Source: Marispirochaeta sp963667435
GTDB lineage: Bacteria > Spirochaetota > Spirochaetia > JC444 > Marispirochaetaceae
Assembly: GCA_963667435.1 (NCBI GenBank)
Contig: OY763414.1
Location: 2,976,001-3,040,000, forward strand
Length of the DNA: 64,000 nucleotides
Direction: 5' to 3'
This document shows, one piece after another, positions 35,021 to 43,506 of this stretch (its first letter is position 1; every line of letters starts with the position of its first letter). The translations under genes were made by a program, and so were the position numbers. The notes beneath the pieces are model-generated. The model saw only the letters and a list, made by a program, of their open reading frames with translations, did not search any database and was not told the DNA's origin.

Positions 35021-37678
35021 ATGCGGGTATTCTGTTTCAGAATGAATACCTCTCTTACTTCGCTTCGTTTCAGGCTTCCGGCCTTCCTGTTAATACTCTT
35101 CGCCATCGTTGAAGCATTTCTGGTTTTTACCGGTCCCATACGGCTCACCCGCACGCCGTCGCTCATGGTAGCTCCTTTTCCCTATACTCCGTCGGATCTC
35201 CCGGAAAATCTGAACCGGGAGCTTATGGCAGCCATTGAAGGCGCCTTTGCTTCCACCGGCAACAGCAGTGTAAAGCCGCAGTATCTTATTCAGGAGTTTC
35301 TATCTCCCTCTGAACGCAGCCTCAGTGATATCACCAATCAGGAGGAGGCTCTCGCTCTTGCGAAGGAGTTGGGGGTTCTGCGGCTCGTGTATCCCTACCT
35401 TTCCCGTTACAACAGAACCTGGACTCTCCATCTTTCCTTGCTGGAGACTACAGACGGGGATCGAATTGCGGCTAAGAGCTTTCAGGCGGACTCTCCAGAG
35501 TCCCTCATGGACGAACTTGCAGGGGCGGCTTTCACAGAAACATTTAATCTGGAAGTTCCGGGGTTCACCACTTTCGACTTTACATTTTTTCTCTTTCTTT
35601 TCCTGGAGCTGCTGTTAGCACTGCTCCTGATGTTCCGTCCCACCCGCCTTTTAAATCAGGCTGTAATCATCATCGGGGGAACCCTCTTTCTTTTCGCCTG
35701 GTTTTTTGCCCGCAATGCCAACATGGATTATGTCCAGCGCTTCGTGGCTCAGGGGGGATCCCTGAAAATCGCCTCCAGCACAGCCCGTCAGCAGTTAGAA
35801 GTAGCCCTGCGCTTTCTCCCTCTGCTGCTGGTTAATTTGTTTCTCTATTTTTCGGGCGGCCCGACCACCAAATTACTGCGTAATTCAGTGGTCGGACGGG
35901 CTATCCGTTCCAATTCCTCAGGCCTGCGGCCCTCCGGGATTTCCTCTTCTATCCCTGCCTCGATAGTAAATCTGCTGCTCAATCCTCCGGTGCTTGCAGC
36001 TGGTATTGTTTCGGGAGTGCTCTACGCACTCTCCTTTCCGTCCCTTCTCAGACTCAAAGGCATGCCTCCGCTGGGATTCGTCGCCCTTGTGCCGCTGTTT
36101 CTCTCGCTCCGCAGGGCGGGCCTTGAGAAAAGAGGGGAGGCTGCAGCAGGAATCATGGCCTTCGCAGCCGTGCAGGTGGTACTCATAAATTTCTGGCATT
36201 CCACCTATTCCTATGTCTCCCTTCCCTTCACGGTTCTGCTGTCCCTGGCTCAGTGGCTGCTGTTTCTGCCCCTGTTTGTATTTCTTCTGCGCAGAAAAAG
36301 CTCTGCCTGGATACTGCTTGCACCTTCAGTAATGGTCGCCTTCGACTGGTTCCGGGGAATGGGCTTCCTGGCATATCCCTGGGGAATGCTGGGTACGGTT
36401 GTATACTCCTGGTCTGCATTTATACAGATTGCCTCTATTACCGGCGTCTGGGGGCTTACCTGGATTATGACCGCAGTAAATGCCTCCATTGCACATCTGC
36501 TTTCCCGGCCTCTTCGGCGCAGACCTGCAGTAAATCTGCTTGTTACAGTTCTGCTTCTGCCCCTCTGTTTCGGCATTATGCGGCTGTCTCTCTTTTCATC
36601 GTTCTTCTCCTCACCTGCCACGGAGAAGCGCGTTCTGCTGGTGCAGCATAATATGGATCCCCGCAAGTACGATTATGCCGAAAGCCTCGATGTGCTTACA
36701 GATATTACCGAAATGGGCCTTGAGGTTTCGGTAGAAGCAGGAAAGCCGGTGGATCTTATCGCCTGGCCGGAAACCGCCTTTGTTCCGGATATTCGTTTCT
36801 GGCTCCGGGAGGGCAACGCCGGACGGCCCCGGAGAAAGCTTGTAGAGAAACTCTTTGCTTCAGTGGATCGCTGGCAGGTGCCCCTGCTTACAGGAAGCTC
36901 CGATCATACCCGGCTCCCCGGCGAAAAGGATCGGGATTACCCTACCATCAGCTACAATTCAACTTACCTCATCCGGCCCTCTGCTGCAGGTTCAGATATG
37001 GACAGTTATGCCGGTGATATTAAAGGCGAGAACAACGACGCAGTTACAGAGAGCAGGATAGCCAGCATCTATCATAAAATGAAGCTGGTCCCCTTTACCG
37101 AGTACTTTCCCTTTAAAAAAGAACTTCCCGAAGTGTATGCCCAGCTGGACAAATTTGATGTCTCCGACTGGACCCCGGGCACTGAGTATTTTCTCCACAA
37201 TCTTGATGGAACACGGTTTGCCACGCCCATCTGTTTTGAGGACATTATGCCTGACCATGTACGGCGCTTTGCCGCCGCTGGAGCGGAGCTCATTGTAAAT
37301 GTATCCAACGACTACTGGTCACTTTCACCGGTAGAGGGAATGCAGCACGGGGTTAACGGCATGTTTCGGGCGGTGGAAAACGGTATCCCTACAGTTCGGG
37401 CTACTGCCTCGGGGCTTACCATGGGAATCGATCCCTACGGCAGAATCATTAAAGCCGCTCCCTTTTATCGTCCCGTCGGTGTCCTGGTGGACCTGCCTCC
37501 GGCTCTTCCGGGCAAAACCATGTACACCCGTTTTGGCGACTGGCTGCCGAAGCTCTCTTTTCTGCTGCTTCTGCTTATCCCGGGGTTTGAAATCCTGGTG
37601 AGGACAATGCGAAAAAACAAAGATGGAGAAGATGAGAAGGATAGAGAAGAAAGAGAACGCTCCGGGAGTCAGAGGTGA
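35021..37678 (+). CDS. lnt: apolipoprotein N-acyltransferase with a 315-residue N-terminal extension
   Basis: An 885-residue protein, against about 510 for normal Lnt. Residues about 320-860 are Lnt: membrane helices followed by a nitrilase-fold domain with the triad Glu584 (AWPETAF), Lys686 (YHKMKLVPF) and Cys738 (TPICFED). It adds the third acyl chain to lipoproteins. Residues 1-315 are extra: a helix (20-38), an extracytoplasmic domain of about 145 residues (LNRELMAAIEGAFASTG; ALAKELGVLRLVYPYLSRYN) resembling secreted TolB-N/CsgG-like folds only in outline, then three or so helices. The start may be ATG 35021 or 35042; neither has a strong ribosome site. Its end overlaps the TVP38 gene by 4 nt. 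Confidence 0.9.
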   Translation: MRVFCFRMNTSLTSLRFRLPAFLLILFAIVEAFLVFTGPIRLTRTPSLMVAPFPYTPSDLPENLNRELMAAIEGAFASTGNSSVKPQYLIQEFLSPSERSLSDITNQEEALALAKELGVLRLVYPYLSRYNRTWTLHLSLLETTDGDRIAAKSFQADSPESLMDELAGAAFTETFNLEVPGFTTFDFTFFLFLFLELLLALLLMFRPTRLLNQAVIIIGGTLFLFAWFFARNANMDYVQRFVAQGGSLKIASSTARQQLEVALRFLPLLLVNLFLYFSGGPTTKLLRNSVVGRAIRSNSSGLRPSGISSSIPASIVNLLLNPPVLAAGIVSGVLYALSFPSLLRLKGMPPLGFVALVPLFLSLRRAGLEKRGEAAAGIMAFAAVQVVLINFWHSTYSYVSLPFTVLLSLAQWLLFLPLFVFLLRRKSSAWILLAPSVMVAFDWFRGMGFLAYPWGMLGTVVYSWSAFIQIASITGVWGLTWIMTAVNASIAHLLSRPLRRRPAVNLLVTVLLLPLCFGIMRLSLFSSFFSSPATEKRVLLVQHNMDPRKYDYAESLDVLTDITEMGLEVSVEAGKPVDLIAWPETAFVPDIRFWLREGNAGRPRRKLVEKLFASVDRWQVPLLTGSSDHTRLPGEKDRDYPTISYNSTYLIRPSAAGSDMDSYAGDIKGENNDAVTESRIASIYHKMKLVPFTEYFPFKKELPEVYAQLDKFDVSDWTPGTEYFLHNLDGTRFATPICFEDIMPDHVRRFAAAGAELIVNVSNDYWSLSPVEGMQHGVNGMFRAVENGIPTVRATASGLTMGIDPYGRIIKAAPFYRPVGVLVDLPPALPGKTMYTRFGDWLPKLSFLLLLLIPGFEILVRTMRKNKDGEDEKDREERERSGSQR
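35861..35895. repeat. hairpin inside lnt at the extension/core junction
   Basis: CCGACCAC...GTGGTCGG encloses AATTAC-TGC-GTAATT. The core resembles AATTTACTGCGTAAAT of the repeat at 22294-22370. It encodes residues about 281-292, between the extension and the Lnt core. Confidence 0.6.
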
Positions 37679-38385
37679 ACAGGAAGCTGATACTCAGGCT
37701 GTTCCTCCCGGTGCTGGCGGTGGTGCTGATTCTACTGATTCTTCACCGGGGTTACACCCTGGAGGAGCTGACATCATCCATTGAATCCCTGAAGGAGAGT
37801 AATCCCCTTACTGCAGGACTGCTTACAATGGCTGGATTCTGGCTGGGGATGCTCTTTTTTATTACCATTCCCCTGCTGATTGTCAGTGCCGCTGCTCTTC
37901 ATGGACCGGTGGCAGGGATCTTTTTTTCCGTGGCAGGGCTGCTTTCAGGGGCGGCAATTTTCTACTATCTCGGCCGGGCTCTCCACGGGTCGGGAAGATT
38001 GGAGCGATATCCCGTGGTAATGCGGGTTAAAAGGCAGTGTGCCCGTATTCAGCCCTACGGATTGTGGGCGGTGGCTATAACCAGAATGGTTCCCTCTGGT
38101 CCATTTCTGGTGGTTAACCTGGTTACCGGAATCCTGGGCTTTAGCCCTCTGCAGTTTACTGCGGGGTCTCTCATTGGTCTTTTCCCGTCTATTATTGCCT
38201 TTTCATTTTTCGGGAATGCTCTTATCCGGGGAATCGCCGAAAGGGATCTCCATACATTGCTATTCGCCATTCCCGTGTTTATTCTGTATGCTGTACTTAT
38301 TCTTGGAATACTGTGGTATGTCCGAAGCCGCAAGACAAACCGGCCGGCATCCCCTTCCTCCAGGCAGGCATCCCTAGGACAATAG
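37675..38385 (+). CDS. TVP38/TMEM64 family membrane protein
   Basis: A 236-residue protein of the DedA-like TVP38/SNARE-associated family (PF09335). It has a hydrophobic N-terminus, a GPVAGIFFSVAGLLSGAAIFYYLGR core, and the conserved RMVPSGPFLVVNLVTG. Members are thought to move lipids or help membrane homeostasis. GTG 37675 overlaps the lnt stop by 4 nt, so it is translationally coupled to lnt, which fits a membrane-lipid role. Confidence 0.88.
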   Translation: MNRKLILRLFLPVLAVVLILLILHRGYTLEELTSSIESLKESNPLTAGLLTMAGFWLGMLFFITIPLLIVSAAALHGPVAGIFFSVAGLLSGAAIFYYLGRALHGSGRLERYPVVMRVKRQCARIQPYGLWAVAITRMVPSGPFLVVNLVTGILGFSPLQFTAGSLIGLFPSIIAFSFFGNALIRGIAERDLHTLLFAIPVFILYAVLILGILWYVRSRKTNRPASPSSRQASLGQ

Positions 38386-38401
38386 CAGGAAATAACAGGA
38401 A

Positions 38402-39631
38402 ATGCAGAACAGGAACTATCTTGGTTTTCTCTGGCACGCCGTCTTTCTTTCCATCACCATCACATTCACTGAAGTAAATACAGTAATCCCCGCTATGATT
38501 CTGAAGATAGGCGGAAGCGAATTGCAGATAGGACTTGCCGGGGCCATAATGATAGGAGTTCCCCTGATAGCCCAGCTGAACTTTTCGGGCTTTCTTCACG
38601 GCAGGAGAAGAAAGAAGCCCTGGCTGCTCCTGGGTATATACCTGAGGGTTCTCTCCCTGGTGCTGATTGCTGTGACGGTTCTTTCCGTGGGCCGCATCGG
38701 AATAATCCAGGCCCTTATAATTATCTATGCGGAACTGCTTCTGTTTACCGTCAGCGGTGCCTTTGCAGGTGTCTCGTATCTGGATCTTATAGGGAAAAGC
38801 TTTGATACACCTATGAGAAGAAAGTTTTTTACCCGCAAGCAGATAATATCAAGCGCGGGTATTCTTGTTTCCGCTCTTATAACCCGGCAGATTCTATCTG
38901 TTACCGGCTATCCGGTAAACTATGCCGTACTCTTTTTCGTCGCCGGCGGGGTTCTCCTATTGGGCAGCTTCGGGTTCTGGCTTATTCGTGAGAAGAAGGA
39001 AGCAGCAAAATCGGAGACACAGAGCTATCTTAAAACCCTGGCGTCCCTGCCGGGATTGCTGAAAGCGGATGCAAACTTGAGAAACTATCTTTATTATCTG
39101 AACCTTGCAGGAATATCTATTTCGCTGATTCCGTTCTATATATCCCTTGCCCGGCTGCATTATGATTTAACCCCGGCCCTTACAGGAAACCTCATGCTTT
39201 TTCAGATTGCCGGTATGGTGGCTTCCAGTTTTATCTGGCCCCGGCTGGTAAAAAACGGAGGCTTCAGGATTCTGCTGATTATCTGGTCCGGACTTTCTGT
39301 GGTTCTTCCTTTTCTGGCTCTTATCACGGCCTGGTACCTGCCGCTCCCCTTTTATCTGGCTCTTTTCTTCGTGGTGGGCGGCCTGGTCAGTGTAAGAGGT
39401 ATCAGCCGAGATGCGGTTACCGTGGAACTCTCCTCCGAGGAGAACCGGGTTCTCTATACCGGTATAATCGGTACCCTGAATCTTTCAACAGTTATATTTC
39501 CTGTTCTGCTGGGAACTCTTATCGGGCTGTTTGGATATCCGGTGGTCTACACTGTTACGGCAGCAGTATCTCTTGTATCCTTCATATTTCTTCGGCGTCT
39601 TATCTGCCCGGTGGATCAGGAAGGGGTATAG
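38402..39631 (+). CDS. MFS transporter
   Basis: A 409-residue permease with 12 predicted helices of the major facilitator class (NYLGFLWHAVFLSITITFTE at the start, a basic loop GRRRKKPW between helices 2 and 3). No substrate can be read. It lies 16 nt after the TVP38 gene, with AGGAAAT before ATG 38402, so it belongs to the lnt operon. Its end overlaps the convergent hotdog gene by 16 nt. Confidence 0.88.
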   Translation: MQNRNYLGFLWHAVFLSITITFTEVNTVIPAMILKIGGSELQIGLAGAIMIGVPLIAQLNFSGFLHGRRRKKPWLLLGIYLRVLSLVLIAVTVLSVGRIGIIQALIIIYAELLLFTVSGAFAGVSYLDLIGKSFDTPMRRKFFTRKQIISSAGILVSALITRQILSVTGYPVNYAVLFFVAGGVLLLGSFGFWLIREKKEAAKSETQSYLKTLASLPGLLKADANLRNYLYYLNLAGISISLIPFYISLARLHYDLTPALTGNLMLFQIAGMVASSFIWPRLVKNGGFRILLIIWSGLSVVLPFLALITAWYLPLPFYLALFFVVGGLVSVRGISRDAVTVELSSEENRVLYTGIIGTLNLSTVIFPVLLGTLIGLFGYPVVYTVTAAVSLVSFIFLRRLICPVDQEGV

Positions 39632-40182
39632 TCTTCCCGTCGGGGAAAAACAAACTCGCCGGGATCATCTTCAAAGCTGCGTTTCTTCCAGCCCTCGTTC
39701 TCCAGAGAATGGGGATTTCCACCGGTTTCCCTGGCAATACGCTCCAGCGGCAGTTTCATGTAGGTACCGGTACAGCTTGCACCGATGGATCCGTCGGGAA
39801 GATAGAGCTCTCCTGTCCCGGAAAACCGGCGGCCTCTGTTTTCTGAAAGTCGCCCCCGGGCGGTGAGTACGGTTTCTGTTGGAATCGGTTTGTGATAGCG
39901 CACTGTAAGTTCCACTGTCACTCCCCATATTCCAGGCTCCAGGGAGGATATTGCCCTTCCTACCAGTTCGTCCAGAACGGCTCCGGTTACACCTCCGTGT
40001 ACTCTGCCGGGATAGCCGTTGTGGGTTTCCGGAATCGTAAATACCGCTGCACTGTCACCGGTTTCAAGCTCGTAAAATCGGGCATTTACCCCGGCCGAGT
40101 TGTTTACACCGCAGATAAAACAGTTGTAACTGGTCTCCTGGGGTGTCTTTACTTTAATTGTTTCCATCTCTGTCTGTTTCAT
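39616..40182 (-). CDS. PaaI-like hotdog thioesterase
   Basis: A 188-residue single-hotdog protein. The HGGVTGAVLDELVGRAI motif near residues 63-79 is the PaaI/4HBT helix with its catalytic Gly and Asp/Glu, followed by TVELTVRYHKPIP. An N-terminal CFICGVNN segment is found in many members. It probably hydrolyses an acyl-CoA thioester. ATG 40182 (or 40167) is chosen because a frame from 40218 would run into the terminator at 40201-40235. Confidence 0.87.
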   Translation of the reverse strand: MKQTEMETIKVKTPQETSYNCFICGVNNSAGVNARFYELETGDSAAVFTIPETHNGYPGRVHGGVTGAVLDELVGRAISSLEPGIWGVTVELTVRYHKPIPTETVLTARGRLSENRGRRFSGTGELYLPDGSIGASCTGTYMKLPLERIARETGGNPHSLENEGWKKRSFEDDPGEFVFPRREDYTPS

Positions 40183-40200
40183 ATATCTACTTAAATCATA

Positions 40201-40235
40201 AATAAAGGGCGGGTACAAGTTACCCGCCCTTTATT
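40201..40235. terminator. bidirectional terminator after wrbA
   Basis: AATAAAGGGCGGGTA (40201-40215) pairs with TACCCGCCCTTTATT (40221-40235) around a 5-nt loop, with A and T at the ends. It sits 13 nt after the wrbA stop. Confidence 0.9.
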
Positions 40236-40247
40236 CAACCCTCTGTA

Positions 40248-40856
40248 CTATCCGAGTTTTGCGGCTATCTCCGCAAGTCGTTTGCCCTGGAAGCGGGCGC
40301 CGGCCAGCTCATTCTCGCTGGGTAGACGTTCTCCCTGTCCTCCTGTAATGGTGCTTGCTCCGTAGGGGCTTCCACCGGTAATCTCGTCCACACCCATCTG
40401 GCCCTGGAAAGAGTAGGGTAATCCCACTACTAATAACCCATGATGCATAAGACTTGCGGCAGTGGAAATAATGGTGGATTCCTGTCCGCCATGCTGGGTG
40501 GCCGATGAGGACATCAGGGCCACCGGCTTGTCGATCAGCGATCCCTGCAGCCAGAGCTGCCCGGACTGGTCCAGGAAGTTAGCCCACTGGGCGCTCATGC
40601 GGCCGTAGCGGGTGGGGATACCGAAAATAAGGCCGTCAGCTGATGCAAGATCATCCATGGTGGCAAGGGGAATATCTGCAAACTGCTTCTGAGCCTCCAG
40701 GGCACCCATTGCTTCAAGAACTCCCTCAGGCAGGGTTTCGGGAACCCGGAGTATATTAACTTCCGCTCCGCTTACTTCGCCGGCCCCGGCTGCCGCAGCT
40801 TGTGCCATCTGGTACATGTGACCGTACATTGAATAAAAAAGGACATTGATTTTCAT
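40248..40856 (-). CDS. wrbA: NAD(P)H:quinone oxidoreductase WrbA
   Basis: A 202-residue flavodoxin-fold enzyme. NVLFYSMYGHMYQMA is the FMN phosphate loop, GIPTRYGRMSAQ and SSSATQHGGQEST the flavin-binding loops; PYGASTITGG is the usual late motif. It reduces quinones by two electrons and so limits redox cycling. ATG 40856 has GGAGG 5 nt upstream. It follows marR by 31 nt in one operon, so it is probably induced by quinone or oxidant through MarR. Confidence 0.94.
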   Translation of the reverse strand: MKINVLFYSMYGHMYQMAQAAAAGAGEVSGAEVNILRVPETLPEGVLEAMGALEAQKQFADIPLATMDDLASADGLIFGIPTRYGRMSAQWANFLDQSGQLWLQGSLIDKPVALMSSSATQHGGQESTIISTAASLMHHGLLVVGLPYSFQGQMGVDEITGGSPYGASTITGGQGERLPSENELAGARFQGKRLAEIAAKLG

Positions 40857-40893
40857 ATACACCTCCAGGTGTATCGGCCTGAATTCCGACTGC

Positions 40894-41346
40894 TTATTTT
40901 TCTGCAGAGGAGAGGCTTAATCCGAGTTTCCGGCATAGTCCTGCAAGGGTTGAAAGCTCCTCAGGACTCAGTCTGCCCATAACATCGTGTATGGCCTCTA
41001 CCTGTTTCGGAAACAGGTCTTTTATAGTTGTTGCTCCCTTGGGAGTCAGGGCAACGCCGACGGCGCGCCTGTCCCCGGCTACGGGTTCCCGTTTTACAAG
41101 ACCGTCCCGCTCCAGGTTATCAATTACCAGTGTCAAGTTTCCTCTGCTCTTCAGAATCTTGCCTGCGATCTGACAGTGGGTCAGGGTTCCTTTATGCAGG
41201 AGGGCCTCAAGCACGCCGAACTGGGTAATGGTCATCCCCTTTGGAAGAACCTCTTGATCATTCAGTGCCTTCGTAAGGGAGCTGTGGGCCCGTTCGAATT
41301 TTGTGTAGGCATTCAGGTAAGGATCTTTTTCCTTTTCACTCTGCAT
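40894..41346 (-). CDS. MarR-family repressor
   Basis: A 150-residue winged-helix regulator: ITQFGVLEALLHKGTLTHCQIAGKILKSRGNLTLVIDNLERDGLV and the wing EPVAGDRRAVGVALTPKG are typical. A single Cys in the recognition region (THCQIAG) might be redox-active as in OhrR-like members, but the usual OhrR Cys15 is not seen. It is first in an operon with wrbA; a perfect palindrome lies 10 nt upstream of its start, so autoregulation is likely. Confidence 0.93.
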   Translation of the reverse strand: MQSEKEKDPYLNAYTKFERAHSSLTKALNDQEVLPKGMTITQFGVLEALLHKGTLTHCQIAGKILKSRGNLTLVIDNLERDGLVKREPVAGDRRAVGVALTPKGATTIKDLFPKQVEAIHDVMGRLSPEELSTLAGLCRKLGLSLSSAEK

Positions 41347-41356
41347 AAATCAATCC

Positions 41357-41384
41357 TGATATAGTTTGATGTTAAACTATATCA
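41357..41384. promoter_or_regulatory. MarR operator palindrome
   Basis: TGATATAGTTT (41357-41367) and AAACTATATCA (41374-41384) are perfect inverted repeats with a 6-nt centre. The position just before the marR start and the AT-rich content are those of MarR-class operators overlapping the promoter. Confidence 0.8.
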
Positions 41385-41505
41385 TATGAAATGAATATAC
41401 TTATATTACAAAAATAGTCAACTAAAAGAACTAATTTCTTATTGCTTGATTTATTGATAATAATTAACTATATTAATGATAACGATATTCAATAGGAGGC
41501 ATGAT

Positions 41506-41802
41506 ATGCCGGGATATGATGGAACAGGCCCAATGGGCTATGGATCTATGACAGGTTGGGGCAAGGGGCCTTGTGGACGCGGCCGACGGGGTCTTGGCAG
41601 CAGAAGAGGAGGTTCCGGAAACGGTCCGGCCTTTGGTGGAGGACGGCGCAAAGGAGGATTTGGATGGCAGGCGGCTGTTATGGGGCCGGTCAGCGAGCAG
41701 GATACTGCAGATTATCTTCGCCGCAGAGCAGAGGTGCTGGAGGAAGAGCTAACAGAGACCCGCCGGGTATTGAAAGAGATGGAGGGCGGATTGGAAGAAT
41801 AG
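41506..41802 (+). CDS. DUF5320 family protein
   Basis: A 98-residue protein: MPGYDGTGPMGYGSMTGWGKGPCG, then a Gly/Arg-rich stretch and a C-terminal coiled coil (YLRRRAEVLEEELTETRRV). The family is common in anaerobes next to Mrp/NifX-type iron-sulfur ATPases and MBL proteins, but its role is unknown. ATG 41506 follows AGGAGG. The 120-nt upstream region is AT-rich, with several GATAAT-like blocks that could be a Fur-like site (weak). Confidence 0.88.
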   Translation: MPGYDGTGPMGYGSMTGWGKGPCGRGRRGLGSRRGGSGNGPAFGGGRRKGGFGWQAAVMGPVSEQDTADYLRRRAEVLEEELTETRRVLKEMEGGLEE

Positions 41803-41875
41803 AAACTTGTGCTGAACAGGCTTAGCTATTACAATTTCTAACATTAATACATGATTGCAGTATTCAGGAGTGCTC

Positions 41876-42565
41876 ATGACCATACATCTGCTCTACGACA
41901 ATCAGTCTGTCCGGTCCGGTATTGAATGCGGATGGGGATTCAGTTGTCTTGTGGACGGTAGAATCCTTATGGATACCGGTGAAACAGGTCCGGCACTTCT
42001 GGATAACCTGGAAAAAATGGATATTGCTCTGGAAGAGATCGAAGCTCTGGTAATCTCCCATCCCCACTGGGATCACGCAGGAGGACTTGAGGCACTTCTG
42101 GCAGCTCTTCCCGATATCCCGGTCTATCTGCCTGACATGGATCTGGATTTTTTTTCAGGGAAATCCTTTCTTCAGAACGCGAATGTGATTATATGCCGGG
42201 AACCTGAAACCATAGGTCCGGTAACAACAACGAGAACCTTCAGCTGTACCTACCAGGGTATGCCCATGCCGGAGCACGGACTGGTAATAAGCTCTCTCAA
42301 GGGTGTCAGTCTTATAACCGGTTGCGCCCATCCTGGAATAGAAGTTATGGCTCAATCGGTTGCAGACTTCAATACACAAGAAAGTCTCTATGCGGTATTC
42401 GGTGGTTTTCATCTGATGGACCAGGATGCAGAGTATATTCGGAGTGTCTATTCCCGCCTGAGGCAGATGGGCTTTACCCGTATAATCGGAACCCACTGTT
42501 CCGGAGAAACGGCTCGGGAGCTGAGTGACTATAAAACCGGCGGCGGCGACATCTTTTCTCTCTGA
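41876..42565 (+). CDS. MBL-fold metallohydrolase
   Basis: A 229-residue metallo-beta-lactamase-fold protein of the class annotated near dihydropterin/ribofuranosyl-aminobenzene phosphate synthases. Motifs: SHPHWDHAGGLEAL (HxHxDH), TGCAHPG, FGGFHLM and GTHCSG. It lies 73 nt after the DUF5320 gene, a pairing seen in anaerobes. ATG 41876 has CAGGAG 6 nt upstream. The substrate is unknown. Confidence 0.88.
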   Translation: MTIHLLYDNQSVRSGIECGWGFSCLVDGRILMDTGETGPALLDNLEKMDIALEEIEALVISHPHWDHAGGLEALLAALPDIPVYLPDMDLDFFSGKSFLQNANVIICREPETIGPVTTTRTFSCTYQGMPMPEHGLVISSLKGVSLITGCAHPGIEVMAQSVADFNTQESLYAVFGGFHLMDQDAEYIRSVYSRLRQMGFTRIIGTHCSGETARELSDYKTGGGDIFSL

Positions 42566-42607
42566 ACCTGTAGACCTTCTGTAATAAATCACGCTATTTT
42601 CGACAGC

Positions 42608-43501
42608 ATGAAGCAGCAAAATGAGTCTCTGTTCCTCTTTTTCATGGTACTGGCCATGTTTCTCTGGGGAGCAAGCTGGGTTTCAGGTAAACTGGTTACC
42701 GGTGAGCCTGTTGTGTTTGATCTTATTGTCTTCTGGCGTATGCTGATCTGCTTTGCGGGCTTTGCTGCGTTCTATCCCTTCCGCCGGTTTAATCTCCGTC
42801 TCAGTCCGGGACAGTTTGTTCCTGTAATTATTAACGGCTTGTTGATGGTTCTCTACAACTATCTTTTCTTTACCGGTATCAGCCGGGGGCTTGCCGGCAA
42901 GGCTGGAGTAATTGTTACTTCCCTGGCGCCGGTTATAACATTTATTCTGGGATCTGTATTTTTCAGGTTTGCCATTAAGAGTATTCAGGTTGCCGGGATT
43001 CTTCTTGGTCTTCTCGGTGGAGTTCTTCTGCTGGAACCCTGGGCCATAAGCATGAGTGAGCTCTACTCAAGCAGCTTTATACTTCTTCTGGCAGCTTTCA
43101 TATGGGCTTTGATTACGCTTATAAGCGGAAAGGCTATGGAAAAAGGTGTCGGCCCTTTCAGTTACAACTTCTATTTTTACCTTACTGCCTCTTTAACCAG
43201 CACCATGCTCTCGCTGGATAGTCATCCCTTTGATTTCAGCCAGTACTCCACCGGTTTCTGGCTGAATATTCTCTTTCTGGCTATTTTTGCCACCATCGGT
43301 GCCACAAGTATCTATTTTTTCGCCACCAGCCGTATCGGGTCTGCCAGGACGTCCAGTTTTCTTCTTCTGGTGCCGGCCTTTGCATTAATTCTCAGCTGGA
43401 TGGTGCTTGGTGAAGTTCCCCGGGTTTTTACCCTTCTTGGAGGGGCTGTTGCGGTCTCCGCGGTCTATCTGATCAACTCCGCAAAGACCGGCAGCAGATA
43501 A
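42608..43501 (+). CDS. EamA/DMT-family transporter
   Basis: A 297-residue membrane protein of ten helices with two EamA repeats (WGASWVSGKLVTGEP in the first; SARTSSFLLLVPAFALILSW in the second). It exports or imports a metabolite; the substrate is not readable. It ends 5 nt before the convergent HAD gene. Confidence 0.87.
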   Translation: MKQQNESLFLFFMVLAMFLWGASWVSGKLVTGEPVVFDLIVFWRMLICFAGFAAFYPFRRFNLRLSPGQFVPVIINGLLMVLYNYLFFTGISRGLAGKAGVIVTSLAPVITFILGSVFFRFAIKSIQVAGILLGLLGGVLLLEPWAISMSELYSSSFILLLAAFIWALITLISGKAMEKGVGPFSYNFYFYLTASLTSTMLSLDSHPFDFSQYSTGFWLNILFLAIFATIGATSIYFFATSRIGSARTSSFLLLVPAFALILSWMVLGEVPRVFTLLGGAVAVSAVYLINSAKTGSR

Positions 43502-43506
43502 AATAC

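Noticed and set aside
41420..41500. A Fur box upstream of the DUF5320 gene.
   Set aside because: GATAAT-like blocks are present but the region is simply AT-rich and no 19-bp palindrome is convincing.
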